A stretch of DNA of 64,000 bases from Streptomyces sp. NBC_00554 (GCF_041431135.1 NZ_CP107799.1:6324001-6388000), one strand, 5' to 3'; counted from the stretch's first letter, positions 7,951 to 16,829 are shown. A program made the numbers and translations. Notes: generated by a model from the sequence alone, not told the origin.

Positions 7951-9905
7951 TTCTTATGTCCCCCAAGGGAAATCTGCATGGTCTGGTCGTTCCCACCGTT
8001 CGCGGCGGCCCAGTGGGGCTTGTGCTGCGGGGCGTGCGGGCCGTGCTGCTCCTGCTGGGGAACCGAGGCCTGCGGTGGCAGCGGTACCGGCTCGGCGGCT
8101 TCCGCCGCGTGCTTGGGCTTCTTCCTGTCCTGCCGCATCGTCCAGCGCCAGGCGAAGATCGGCGAGGCGGTTATCAGCAGGGCGAAGGTGGCCCAGATGA
8201 TCATCGCGGGGTGGGAGTGCCCGAGCAGGACGCCGGCGGTGATCGAGCCGGCGAAGACCAGGATGAAGAACAGGTGGATCCGGAAGGTCCCGAACAGTGT
8301 GTCGGGGCTCGCCGAGTCGCCCTTGGGGGTCACCACGAACTTGCTCTTGCGGCGCAGTACGGCGTCCATGAGCGAGCGGGCGTAGATCGGCGCCGAGAGG
8401 GCCGACATCATCATGCCCGCCACGCCGCCGCTGCCCTCGGGCTCGTGCGGCGAGACGTTGTGGCGGCGGTTCCAGATGTAGAGCCCGATCTGCAGGGCGG
8501 ACGCGTTGCCGTACAGCATCAGCCAGACCGTCGGGTCGATGTTCACACCCGATGCGCCGAGGCCCAGGAACAGGGCGCAACTCAGCGCCGCGAGGATCCA
8601 GTTGAGGGCCGACATCGGGTAGAAGATGATCATCATCGTGTAGTTGAAGAGCTTGCTCGGCGGCAGCGAGTACCAGCCCTTCCAGTACTGCTTGAGGATC
8701 GTCTCGTACGTGCCCCGCGACCAGCGCAGCTGCTGGGTGAAGAAGTCCGTCCAGGCGTTGGGACCCTCGCCGACCGCGAGCACGTCCGGCGTGTAGACCG
8801 AGCGCCACTTCTTGCCGGTGGCCGGGTTCTTGGCGCGGTGGATCTCGAAGCCGGTCGCCATGTCCTCGGTGATCGAGTCGTACAGACCGCCGATCTGCTT
8901 CAGCGCCTTGATGCGTACGGCGTTGGAGGTGCCCACGAACATCGGGGAGCCGTAGGCGTTTCCGGCGCGCTGGATCAGGGCGTGGAAGAGGAACTGCTGC
9001 GACTCGGCGGCCTTGGTGATGACGTTGTCGTAGTTGCCGTACACCTGCGGGCCGATGACGAAGCCGACGTCCGGGTCGCGGAAGAAGCCGAGCATCCGCT
9101 CCAGGTAGTTGGGCAGCGGCACGTGGTCGGTGTCGACGGAGGCGAAGTAGTCGTAGTCGCCGCCGTGCGCGTCCAGCCAGGCGTTGTAGTTGCCGTGCTT
9201 GGTCTTGGCGCGGTGCGGGCCCTTGGGCATGTTCCACTTCGCGATGCCCTTGCGGGAGAAGTGGTGCACACCCAGGCGCGCGCAGACCTCCTTCACCTCC
9301 GGGTCGTCGCCCTCGTCCAGGAGCCAGATGTGCAGAAGACCCCGGTGGCGGATCTTGACGGCCGCCTCCAGGGTCTTCGTCACCATGGCGAGGGGCTCCT
9401 TGCCGGGTACGAACGAGGTGAGGAAGGCGACTCTCGTGCCGGTCTCGGGCACCACCGGGATGGGGTCGCGGGCGACCAGGGTGGCGTGCGCGTTCGACAG
9501 CACGTTCAGGCAGCGGAAGAGTTCGATCAGGCCGATCGAGACCAGCATCACGATGTCGAGGGCCGGCAGGAAGTCGTACGCGGGATAGTCGCGTTCCGTC
9601 CAGTGCGCGGGCTGGAGCAGCCAGGTCAGCAGCACCAGCGAGAGCAGCGGAGCGGCACCCAGCATGAGCGCGGCCCGTATGCGGTGCGGCTCCTGCGACA
9701 GCAGTGAGCGGTACTGCACCTTGTACGGCTTGTTCGGATCGGGCTGTGTGAGGGGTCCCGCGAGCCGGCTGTAGTGCTCGTAGTCGTATCTCGGCAGCGT
9801 CTTCTTGATCCTGCGGAAGCCGCCGGTCCGGTGCGACGGCACCCTGAGCTGGGTTGTTTCGGACGGGTCGAAGTTCTGCCGGGCGCCGGTCGGCGTCGAC
9901 GTCAT
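7947..9905 (-). CDS. cslA: Cellulose synthase-like glycosyltransferase CslA
   Basis: A 652-residue processive family 2 glycosyltransferase in the membrane. Two N-terminal transmembrane helices (~78-98 and ~112-135) precede the catalytic domain. That domain has the nucleotide-binding DEGDD (197-201), DxD at 258-260 (VDTDH), TED at 346-348 and QQLRW at 391-395. Several further helices follow (from ~420). It should make a beta-linked glucan from UDP-glucose at the hyphal tip, in complex with GlxA. No PilZ domain is seen, so direct c-di-GMP control like bacterial BcsA is not expected. It is the first gene of the cslA-glxA unit, read from a 406-bp intergenic region. Confidence 0.95.
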   Translation of the reverse strand: MTSTPTGARQNFDPSETTQLRVPSHRTGGFRRIKKTLPRYDYEHYSRLAGPLTQPDPNKPYKVQYRSLLSQEPHRIRAALMLGAAPLLSLVLLTWLLQPAHWTERDYPAYDFLPALDIVMLVSIGLIELFRCLNVLSNAHATLVARDPIPVVPETGTRVAFLTSFVPGKEPLAMVTKTLEAAVKIRHRGLLHIWLLDEGDDPEVKEVCARLGVHHFSRKGIAKWNMPKGPHRAKTKHGNYNAWLDAHGGDYDYFASVDTDHVPLPNYLERMLGFFRDPDVGFVIGPQVYGNYDNVITKAAESQQFLFHALIQRAGNAYGSPMFVGTSNAVRIKALKQIGGLYDSITEDMATGFEIHRAKNPATGKKWRSVYTPDVLAVGEGPNAWTDFFTQQLRWSRGTYETILKQYWKGWYSLPPSKLFNYTMMIIFYPMSALNWILAALSCALFLGLGASGVNIDPTVWLMLYGNASALQIGLYIWNRRHNVSPHEPEGSGGVAGMMMSALSAPIYARSLMDAVLRRKSKFVVTPKGDSASPDTLFGTFRIHLFFILVFAGSITAGVLLGHSHPAMIIWATFALLITASPIFAWRWTMRQDRKKPKHAAEAAEPVPLPPQASVPQQEQHGPHAPQHKPHWAAANGGNDQTMQISLGGHKK

Positions 9906-10273
9906 GAGTCATCCCCCCGCACGCGGATGCCCGCGTGTTCGTCGGTTCAGTCGTCCGCTCGGGTCCCCCTAGACCGTCCCGGACGCATCACTGGCAGGCC
10001 AGCGTCACCACATCATCTCCATAAGACAGACATGGAACGACGACCTTCCGGTTGCATGATGCCCCCCTCGGCATCTGTTCATGAACCGGGGCCCCCAACT
10101 TCCCCGTCATATACGCAACCGACCTTGCCCCCAACTGTCAGTTATCGACAGTCCCTTGAAGCCCAGGGTTCTACGCCTTACATCATGATCGCAAGATGCG
10201 AAACGCGGTGTTAACCGGTCATACGCGCTAATTGGGACGCGTGTACGACGAAGGGGTTGTAGTGGCATATGAC
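9906..10273. other. Regulatory region upstream of cslA
   Basis: Between the cslA start and the terminator of the first tRNA-Lys, this stretch is less GC-rich (for example catcatgatcgcaagatgcg near 10180) and has no open frame with Streptomyces codon bias. It should hold the cslA-glxA promoter and a 5' leader. No DasR-type or BldD-type site was seen here. Confidence 0.6.
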
Positions 10274-10305
10274 GGAGGGCCCCTCGCTGCTGCGAGTGGC
10301 CCTCC
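10274..10305 (-). terminator. Terminator of tRNA-Lys copy 1
   Basis: A 14-bp stem (ggagggcccctcgc) with one mismatch and a 4-nt loop, starting 6 bp beyond the 3' end of the tRNA gene on its own strand. Confidence 0.8.
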
Positions 10306-10311
10306 GGTCTG

Positions 10312-10385
10312 TGCGCCGCCAGGGACTCGAACCCCGGACCCGCTGATTAAGAGTCAGCTGCTCTAACCAACTGAGCTAGCGGCGC
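10312..10385 (-). tRNA. tRNA-Lys (anticodon CTT), copy 1
   Basis: A 74-nt cloverleaf on the minus strand. The acceptor stem is GCGCCGC/GCGGCGC with discriminator A, the anticodon loop is CTCTTAA closed by GCTGA/TCAGC, and the T-loop is GGTTCGAGTCC. CCA is not encoded. Two identical copies occur at 20241 and 34379. Confidence 0.97.
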
Positions 10386-10562
10386 GCGCCGACCCGGGGA
10401 ACTCTACCCGACCGGGAAGGGTGCCCCGGACCCCGGCGGTCCCCTTGGCGCGCACGCCCTGTACATCATTCGGACCGTCAACATGCGACACCGGATGACA
10501 GTTGAGAAACTGCGCCTGTGCAGAAGCGCGGAGATTTCGACCTGGAGTGTGAGGGGAATCGC

Positions 10563-11990
10563 ATGAAGGCTCCGGTATTCGAGGAATTCGATGCCGCGAG
10601 GGACTGCGACTGCCCCGGATGCGTGCACTGGCGACGCGTCATGCCCTATTCCTCTTCCCCTGCCTCTTCCCCTCCCTCTTTCCTTTCCTCCCTTTCCGGT
10701 CCCGTGGGCCGTCCGGCGGCCCGCAGGGCTCTCGTCCTGGCCGCGGCGGCCGGCACCGTCCTCGGCGCGGGCCCACCGATGACGGCGGTCGCGGCCGCCC
10801 ACGGACCCGCCCGGCCCGGCATCCCCGCAGGTGACGAGCCCGACACCCCGCAAGGCAGCAAGGCCCCGCTGCACGGTCCGGCGGGAAAACCGGCGGCCCA
10901 CGGAAAGCCCGGCACCGTCTCCAAGGCACCCGCGACCACCCGGGCCGAGATCATCAACCGGGCCAAGACATGGATCGACGCGGAAGTGCCGTACAGCATG
11001 AGCGAGTACTGGTCGGACGGCTACCGGCAGGACTGCTCCGGCTTTGTCTCGATGGCCTGGAACCTGCCGGGCAACGAATGGACGGGCAGCCTCGACACGC
11101 TCGGCGTACGCATTAAACGTGAGCAGCTCCAGCCCGGCGACATTCTTCTCTTCCACAATCCGGCGAACCCCGAGAAAGGCTCGCACGTCGTCATTTTCGG
11201 CGGCTGGACGGACTACACGCACACCTATTACGTCGCGTACGAGGCGGCACCCCCGCACGCCCGGAAGCAGGCCACCCCGTACCCGTACTGGAGCAACGAG
11301 GACCGTTATTTGGCCTACCGCTACAAGGGGCTGACGGAGAGCGCGAGCGGGGCGAAGCCGTCGGCGCCCAAGGCGCCCAGCCGCTACCCGGGAGCCGTCT
11401 ACTTCGGGCCCGGCGCGAACAACAAGTACGTCACCCAGCTGGGCCGGCTCCTCATGGAGCGCGGCGCGGCCCGCTTCTACACCTCGGGTCCCGGCCCCCG
11501 CTGGTCGACCGCGGACCGGCGGGCCACCCAGGCGTTCCAGCGGGCGCAGGGCTGGACGGGAGCGGCGGCGGACGGGCTGCCGGGGAAGCTGACCTGGTCG
11601 TACCTGGTGGGCAAGAAGGGCAAGGACATTCCTCCGGCGGACGTTCCTCAGGAGGACATTCCCCCGGAGGACATTCCGCTCGGGGGCAGCCCCGGGCAGA
11701 CGGGGGCGCACGGCCCGGGACCGCACGGATCGGGCGCCTCCTCGCACGGGGTGCCCGGCTATCCGGGGCGCGGGATGTTCCGGCCGGGGGCGAACAACGC
11801 ACACGTCAGCCGGCTGGGAAAGCGACTGGTCAAGAAGGGGTTCGGCAAGTACTACAGCTCGGGTCCGGGACCCCGTTGGGGCGAGGCGGACCGGCGCAAC
11901 GTCGAGGCGTTCCAGCGGGCGCAGGGCTGGCGCGGCGGCGCGGCGGACGGGTACCCGGGGCCGGAGACCTGGCGGCGGCTCTTCTCCTGA
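10563..11990 (+). CDS. NlpC/P60-like secreted hydrolase with two C-terminal wall-binding repeats
   Basis: A protein of 475 residues. A CHAP/NlpC-P60-like cysteine peptidase domain (roughly residues 120-260) shows the nucleophile in QDCSGFVSMAW and the histidine in GSHVVIFGG. It is followed by two homologous ~75-residue peptidoglycan-binding repeats, each with PGANN, SGPGPRW, FQRAQGW and AADG, joined by a Pro/Asp/Glu linker (IPPADVPQEDIPPEDIP). The ATG at 10563 has a gagggg ribosome site and is preferred over the GTG at 10518. Unusually, a 31-residue hydrophilic leader with Cys-Asp-Cys-Pro-Gly-Cys comes before a Ser/Pro-rich stretch and a signal-like helix (RRALVLAAAAGTVLGAG). Probably a peptidoglycan peptidase; it sits between the csl genes and the LPMO. 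Confidence 0.85.
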   Translation: MKAPVFEEFDAARDCDCPGCVHWRRVMPYSSSPASSPPSFLSSLSGPVGRPAARRALVLAAAAGTVLGAGPPMTAVAAAHGPARPGIPAGDEPDTPQGSKAPLHGPAGKPAAHGKPGTVSKAPATTRAEIINRAKTWIDAEVPYSMSEYWSDGYRQDCSGFVSMAWNLPGNEWTGSLDTLGVRIKREQLQPGDILLFHNPANPEKGSHVVIFGGWTDYTHTYYVAYEAAPPHARKQATPYPYWSNEDRYLAYRYKGLTESASGAKPSAPKAPSRYPGAVYFGPGANNKYVTQLGRLLMERGAARFYTSGPGPRWSTADRRATQAFQRAQGWTGAAADGLPGKLTWSYLVGKKGKDIPPADVPQEDIPPEDIPLGGSPGQTGAHGPGPHGSGASSHGVPGYPGRGMFRPGANNAHVSRLGKRLVKKGFGKYYSSGPGPRWGEADRRNVEAFQRAQGWRGGAADGYPGPETWRRLFS

Positions 11991-12074
11991 ATCCTTCCCG
12001 GCTTCATCGTTTCCCGGCTTCACCGTTTCTCGACTTCTCATGAATCTTCCAGGCGCGGAGGCATGGAGGCAGGT

Positions 12075-13271
12075 ATGAGTACGACGACTTCACACACCCC
12101 GGATTCCGAAGGGCAGTCCTCCCAGGTGCCCGGGCCGGAACCGGCAACAGAGGGCGGGGGCGCGCGCGAGGGCGGCGCGCGCTCCACCAGGCTCATCCAC
12201 AACGAGGCGACCACCGAGATCCCCGTGCACCTGCTGTTCAGGGACGATCCCGAGCCGGTGTCCGTCCCGCTGGCGCCCGCCGTCGTGGGCCGGCGGCGTG
12301 GCACGGGCGAGCAGCCGCGCGTCCGGCGTCCCGTGCCCGGCAGGGCCGCCCCGCGCCCGGTGCCGGAGATCGACCCCGAACTGGTGGAGCGCCCCGCACG
12401 GGTGCTGCCCGGAGCGGTGGGAGTGCTGGCCGGGGCCTGTGGGATGGCCGGATGTGTACTCACCTCGTGGTGGGCGGGCGTCCTGCCGCCCCCGGTGACG
12501 CAGGCGCTTGGACTGCCCGGACACGGCGGCGCCGGGCTCGGACCGGCGCAGTGGGCGGCGTACGCCGGAGCGGGCGCGCTCGGTCTGTTCGGCCTCGGCG
12601 GTCTCGCGCGGGGGCGGACCGGGCGGGCCTGGGTGCTCGGGCTGTTCGGCCGGTACCGCGGCACGGTCCGGCGCACCGGGCTCATGTGGGTCAACCCGCT
12701 GGTGCTACGCCGCCGGGTCGACGTACGCCTGCGGCACTGGCGCAGTGAGCCGATGTCCGCGGTCGACGCCAACGGGGTCGCGCTGCGGGTGGTGGTGCTC
12801 GTCGTCTGGCGGGTCAGGGACACCGCGCGCGCCACGCTCGGCGTGGACGACCACCAGACGTATCTGCGGGAGTGTGTGGAGGCGGCGCTCTCGCGGGTGC
12901 TCTCGCGGCTCCCGGCCGAACTGCCGCCCGCCGTCGTCAAGGACGCGACCCTGCGCAACACCGAGGCCGTCGGCGAGGCGCTGACCCGGCTGGTGGCCGC
13001 GGACACGGCGCCGGTCGGCCTCGAGGTCTTCTCGGCCCAGCCGACGAAGATCGAGTACGCGCCCGAGGTGGCCGCCGTGATGCAGCGCCGCCGGATCGCC
13101 GCGCTGGACGCCCAGCACCGCGACACCGTGCTCACCTCCGTCGTCGACTCGGTCGAGGACACGGTGACCCGGCTGACCATGCGGGGCCTGGTGGAGCTCG
13201 ACGACTACGAACGCAAGGCGCTGGTGAAGGACTTGACGGTGGCGTTCTACACGGGACGGAGCGGGGAGTAG
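12075..13271 (+). CDS. SPFH (band 7/stomatin-like) membrane protein
   Basis: A 398-residue protein. A disordered acidic N-terminus is followed by two transmembrane helices (near residues 120-145 and 160-180) and then an SPFH domain that begins around VNPLVLRRRVDVRL and runs through AVVKDATLRNTEAVGEALTRL to the C-terminal helical part (YAPEVAAVMQRRRIAALDAQ). SPFH proteins form ring-like assemblies that organise membrane regions or chaperone membrane proteins. The second ATG (12075) is chosen because ggagg lies 5 bp upstream; the ATG at 12063 has ggag only 2 bp away. It lies between the wall hydrolase and the LPMO gene in the csl neighbourhood. Confidence 0.87.
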   Translation: MSTTTSHTPDSEGQSSQVPGPEPATEGGGAREGGARSTRLIHNEATTEIPVHLLFRDDPEPVSVPLAPAVVGRRRGTGEQPRVRRPVPGRAAPRPVPEIDPELVERPARVLPGAVGVLAGACGMAGCVLTSWWAGVLPPPVTQALGLPGHGGAGLGPAQWAAYAGAGALGLFGLGGLARGRTGRAWVLGLFGRYRGTVRRTGLMWVNPLVLRRRVDVRLRHWRSEPMSAVDANGVALRVVVLVVWRVRDTARATLGVDDHQTYLRECVEAALSRVLSRLPAELPPAVVKDATLRNTEAVGEALTRLVAADTAPVGLEVFSAQPTKIEYAPEVAAVMQRRRIAALDAQHRDTVLTSVVDSVEDTVTRLTMRGLVELDDYERKALVKDLTVAFYTGRSGE

Positions 13272-13309
13272 CCGTGATTGTCCGCATGGGACGGAGCGGG
13301 GAGTAGCCG
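13253..13309 (+). repeat. 22-bp direct duplication at the end of the SPFH gene
   Basis: The segment gggacggagcggggagtag plus ccg occurs at 13253-13274 and again at 13288-13309. The first copy contains the SPFH stop codon. The second is a non-coding copy of the same gene end. Confidence 0.85.
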
Positions 13310-13360
13310 GAGTCGTTGATGCGGGACGGGCGGGAAGCGGGCGTCGGCCATTTCTGAAAT

Positions 13361-13371
13361 TGGTCTGGACA
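13361..13371. promoter_or_regulatory. DasR-type site (imperfect) upstream of LPMO
   Basis: tggtctggaca matches the DasR responsive element core (tggtctagacc) at 9 of 11 positions. It lies 30 bp before a better copy and ~100 bp before the LPMO start. Confidence 0.5.
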
Positions 13372-13400
13372 TGTTCAAGTCCTGGTAATAATCTGAGACT

Positions 13401-13411
13401 TGGTCTAGACC
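13401..13411. promoter_or_regulatory. DasR responsive element upstream of LPMO
   Basis: acttggtctagacctg contains the full palindromic core tggtctagacc of the dre consensus. DasR is the GntR-type repressor of N-acetylglucosamine and chitin metabolism in Streptomyces. The position, ~58 bp before the LPMO start, fits a repressor site near or after the promoter. Confidence 0.75.
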
Positions 13412-13468
13412 TGAAACATCTCGCGCTCAGCTCATGTGAACCTCCCCCACGTCCTCAGGAGCGGCAGG

Positions 13469-14086
13469 ATGCGCATACGTGCGACCAGGAAAGCGAAGTG
13501 GTACGCGGGCATGGTCGGCCTCGCCACGACGGGAGCGCTCGTGCTCTCCAGCGGCGGTGCCAGCGGCCACGGCTACACCGACCTCCCCATCAGCCGGCAG
13601 AAGCTGTGTCAGAACGGCACGGTGACCAACTGCGGCAACATCCAGTGGGAGCCGCAGAGCGTGGAGGGCCCGAAGGGCTTCCCCGCGGCAGGTGCGGCCG
13701 ACGGCCAGATCTGCTCGGCCAACCACACCGAATTCGGTCAGCTCAACAGTCCGACGACTCCGTCGGGCGGCGCCTGGCCGACGACCAGGGTCACCGGCGG
13801 GGCCAGCTACACGTTCCGCTGGCAGTTCACCGCCATGCACGCCACGACCGACTTCAAGTACTACCTCACCAAGCAGGGCTGGAATCAGAACCACGCGCTC
13901 GCGCGCTCGGACCTGAACACCACGCCGTTCCTCACCGTCCCCTACAACAACGCGCGCCCGCCGTCCACGATCTCGCACAGTGGCACGATTCCCACGGGCC
14001 GGACCGGGCACCACGTCATCGTCGCGGTGTGGACGATCGCCGACACGGCCAACGCGTTCTACGCCTGCTCGGACGTCACGTTCTAG
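13469..14086 (+). CDS. lpmP: AA10 lytic polysaccharide monooxygenase (LpmP-like)
   Basis: A 205-residue secreted copper enzyme that cleaves chitin or cellulose chains oxidatively. The signal peptide ends ...SSGGASG and the mature protein begins with the copper-binding histidine (HGYTDLPISRQKLC). The second brace histidine is in FTAMHATTDFKYY. No binding module follows, so it is a single-domain AA10. The ATG at 13469 has a good ribosome site (aggag, 7-bp spacing); the in-frame GTG at 13436 is less likely. Position next to the csl locus matches SCO2833 (LpmP) of S. coelicolor, linked to glycan deposition at hyphal tips. The upstream DasR-type sites tie it to chitin/GlcNAc control. Confidence 0.92.
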   Translation: MRIRATRKAKWYAGMVGLATTGALVLSSGGASGHGYTDLPISRQKLCQNGTVTNCGNIQWEPQSVEGPKGFPAAGAADGQICSANHTEFGQLNSPTTPSGGAWPTTRVTGGASYTFRWQFTAMHATTDFKYYLTKQGWNQNHALARSDLNTTPFLTVPYNNARPPSTISHSGTIPTGRTGHHVIVAVWTIADTANAFYACSDVTF

Positions 14087-14238
14087 AACGTCACGTCCCA
14101 GGGCGACCTGAAGGGACCTTGTTTTCTGAGGCTCCCTTGAGCTGCACCGACATCCCCAGCGGGTAGGTTCCCCGCACGCCGACAAGACCAGGTCGGCGTG
14201 CGGGGAACTGCAACTGCACCGAACAACGGGGAATCGCT

Positions 14239-14754
14239 ATGGACGTGTTCTTCTACGCCGTACCGGGGTTGATCATCGCCCTGGTGGCATTCGCGGCGGT
14301 CAGGATCATCCGCCGCTCACTGGAGCTGCGCAGCGCCTGGAACAGCGGGCTGACCGCCGAGGCGCGCTGTCTGCGCTCGTACACGACGACCAGTGGCGGC
14401 GGTGGCGACAGCTCCGTGTCCACGACGCTGCACCATGTCTACGAGTTCCGGACGCGCGAGGGCCGGACGGTCCGCTTCGACGAGAGCAGCGGTCCCTCCA
14501 CGATCGTCGAAGGCGACATCGTCACCGTCCACTACACCGCCGAGCGACCCGAGAAGGCCACCGCCCACGCGCCGAGCCCGGTCAAGGCCGCCGCGGGCAC
14601 TATCGGCATCCTGGTCTTCCTCGGAGTGGCCGCCGCCTTCTGCATCGGCTTCATGGTCACGTATCACCAGATGAGCTCATCGTTCGACATGCCCTTCGGA
14701 GGGTCGCACGTGACCTATGAGGAGCCGGACGTGCCCTACGACGAAGTGCCGTAG
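14239..14754 (+). CDS. DUF3592 membrane protein
   Basis: A 171-residue protein with a transmembrane helix at each end (~residues 3-25 and ~118-142) and a beta-rich domain between them (VYEFRTREGRTVRFDESS ... GDIVTVHYTAERPEKA), the usual DUF3592 layout. The C-terminal tail is acidic and rich in Pro/Tyr. Function is unknown. It stands alone, 152 bp after the LPMO gene. Confidence 0.85.
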   Translation: MDVFFYAVPGLIIALVAFAAVRIIRRSLELRSAWNSGLTAEARCLRSYTTTSGGGGDSSVSTTLHHVYEFRTREGRTVRFDESSGPSTIVEGDIVTVHYTAERPEKATAHAPSPVKAAAGTIGILVFLGVAAAFCIGFMVTYHQMSSSFDMPFGGSHVTYEEPDVPYDEVP

Positions 14755-14803
14755 GTCCCGCGACCCTCCCCATCTGACGGTACGTCAATTATGGTGCGCC
14801 CCC

Positions 14804-16465
14804 ATGGGATCCATGAGGCGTACCGTCGCGGAGCTCGTGCAGGAACGGTGGAACGACCACCGGCCGGGGCTGTGGTTCGAGGGGCGGGTCCTGAGCCACC
14901 ACCGGGTGGCGGCGGGCGCGGCGGCCCGGGCGGCGCTGCTCGCCGACCTGCTGCCGCCACGTGCCGAGCCGCCGCACCTCGGCGTGCTGCTCGACAACAC
15001 CCCCGAGTACCCGATGTGGTTGAGCGCGGCCGCCCTCGCGGGTGCCGCCGTCGCGGGCATCAACCCGACCCGGCGCGGCCCCGAACTGGCCCGCGACATC
15101 CTGCACACCGAGTGCCGCGTCCTGATCACCGAACAGGCCCACCTGCCGCTCCTCGACGGTCTCGAACTCCCGGGCGTACGCGTCCTGGTGACCGACACGG
15201 ACGCGTACGCCGACCTCCTCACGCCGTACGAGGGCACGAAGCCCGACGCGTCCTCGGCCTCCCCCGACGACCGCCTGCTCCTCTACTTCACCTCCGGCTC
15301 GACCGGCGCCCCCAAGGCCGCGATCTGCACCCAGGGCAGGCTCGCCGCCGCGGGGCAGTCGCTCGTCGACCACTTCGGCGTGCGGCGGGAGGACACGCAC
15401 TACATCTGCATGCCGATGTTCCACGGCAACGCGGTGATCGCCGACTGGGCACCCGCGCTGGCCGCGGGCGCGGGAGTGGCGCTGCGGCGGCGCTTCTCGG
15501 CCTCCGGGTTCCTCGCGGACGTACGGGCCTGCCGGGCCACGTACTTCACCTATGTGGGGCGCGCCGTCCAGTACATCCTGGCGACCCCGGCCCACCCCGA
15601 CGACCGCGACAACCCACTGCGCATGGGCTTCGGAACAGAGGCCGGCGCGGTCGACGCGGCCGCCTTCGAGCGGCGCTTCGGGGTGCGCCTCGTCGAGGGC
15701 TACGGCTCTTCCGAGGGCGGCGCGGCCATCCAGCGGACCTCCGGCACCCCGGCCGGGGCGATCGGACGGGCGGCACCCGACGACGACCTCGCCGTGGTCG
15801 ACCCCGGCACGCTGCGCGAATGCCCGGCCGCCGTCTTCGCCGGGGACGGGCGGCTGCTCAACGGGGCCGACGCAATAGGAGAGTTGGTGAACCGGGGCCC
15901 CAACCCCTTCGAGGGCTACTGGCGCAACCCGGCCGCGGACGCCGACCGCAGGCGCGACGGCTGGTACTGGACCGGCGACCTCTTCTACCGGGACGCCGAC
16001 GGATACCTGTACTTCGCCGGCCGCACCGACGACCGGCTGCGCGTCGACAGCGAGAACCTCGCCGCCGCCGTGATCGAGAACATCCTCGCCCGGTACGAGG
16101 GCGCTGCCGCTGTGGCGGTGTACGCCGTGCCGGACGCGGTCGCGGGCGACCAGGTCATGGCAGCCGTCGCGCTGCGGTCCGCCGTCTCCTTCGATCCGCT
16201 CGACTTCGGTGAATTCCTGCTGTCCCAGCCCGACTTGGGGACCAAGATGGCCCCTCGCTTCATACGCATCGTGGAGCGGATGCCCGTCACGGCGACGAAC
16301 AAGGTCCACCGGGTCGGACTCCGGCGCGAGGGCTTCAGATGCGCGGACCCGGTCTGGTGGCGGCCGCCGGGGGAGTGCGCCTACCGGAGGCTGGCGGAGG
16401 CGGAGGTCGAGGAGCTGGTCGAGGAGTACCGGGCGCGGGGGCGCGAGGAGTTGCTGACGAGGTAG
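14804..16465 (+). CDS. AMP-dependent acyl-CoA synthetase (FadD-like)
   Basis: About 553 residues of the acyl-adenylate-forming superfamily; it should activate a carboxylic acid with ATP and transfer it to CoA. Motifs: P-loop YFTSGSTGAPKAA, GYGSSEGGAA, YWTGDLFYRDADGYLYFAGR and the C-terminal lysine in VTATNKVHRVG. It resembles actinobacterial FadD17-type ligases. The start is uncertain: ATGs at 14804 and 14813 are both possible and neither has a clear ribosome site. Substrate cannot be told from sequence. Confidence 0.85.
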   Translation: MGSMRRTVAELVQERWNDHRPGLWFEGRVLSHHRVAAGAAARAALLADLLPPRAEPPHLGVLLDNTPEYPMWLSAAALAGAAVAGINPTRRGPELARDILHTECRVLITEQAHLPLLDGLELPGVRVLVTDTDAYADLLTPYEGTKPDASSASPDDRLLLYFTSGSTGAPKAAICTQGRLAAAGQSLVDHFGVRREDTHYICMPMFHGNAVIADWAPALAAGAGVALRRRFSASGFLADVRACRATYFTYVGRAVQYILATPAHPDDRDNPLRMGFGTEAGAVDAAAFERRFGVRLVEGYGSSEGGAAIQRTSGTPAGAIGRAAPDDDLAVVDPGTLRECPAAVFAGDGRLLNGADAIGELVNRGPNPFEGYWRNPAADADRRRDGWYWTGDLFYRDADGYLYFAGRTDDRLRVDSENLAAAVIENILARYEGAAAVAVYAVPDAVAGDQVMAAVALRSAVSFDPLDFGEFLLSQPDLGTKMAPRFIRIVERMPVTATNKVHRVGLRREGFRCADPVWWRPPGECAYRRLAEAEVEELVEEYRARGREELLTR

Positions 16466-16479
16466 GGCTGGCCCCTGGC

Positions 16480-16750
16480 TTGACGGTGAGGGTGGCGGGC
16501 TCGGCCTGGCTGTGACGGTGGTGAGTCCGGCTCGGTGGTGGGGGAGGCGGGGCCTGACGCGGCGGTGACGGTGGCGAGTTCGGCTCGGTGGTGAGGGTGG
16601 CGGGGGCTGACGCGGCGGTGAAAGTCGCGAGCCCGGCCCGGCGGTCAGGGCCGCGAGGCCGGCCCGACGGTGGGGTCGCGCGGCCCCGGCCCGGCGGCGA
16701 GGGTGGGGCGGGGCCCGAACTGGCGGCGAGGGCAGGCCCCGAACCGGCGG
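16480..16750 (+). repeat. Degenerate GC-rich tandem repeat region
   Basis: The spacer between the acyl-CoA ligase and the histidine kinase is made of decayed copies of a ~30-60 bp unit built from ggtgacggtggcgag, ttcggctcggtggtgagg and gtggcggggcctgacgcgg. GC is extreme even for this genome. No gene is supported in it, although long spurious frames cross it. Confidence 0.75.
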
Positions 16751-16829
16751 CAAGGTATGCCCAGCCCTACCCCTGGTACACCCACGGACCCCATGTTCCG
16801 TGAGGTCACGCCCCGCCTACCGTGAGCGC

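Noticed and set aside
10403..10562. Possible promoter hairpins and a start at 10518 for the wall hydrolase
   Set aside because: The GTG at 10518 has no ribosome site, whereas the ATG at 10563 has gagggg at good spacing.
12038..13180. Minus-strand Ser/Thr-rich frame opposite the SPFH gene
   Set aside because: Low-complexity antisense translation, no start site, and the SPFH domain on the plus strand explains the codon bias.
16466..16829. Possible small protein in the repeat spacer before the histidine kinase
   Set aside because: The open frame is made only of Ala/Arg/Gly/Pro from degenerate repeats and has no ribosome site.
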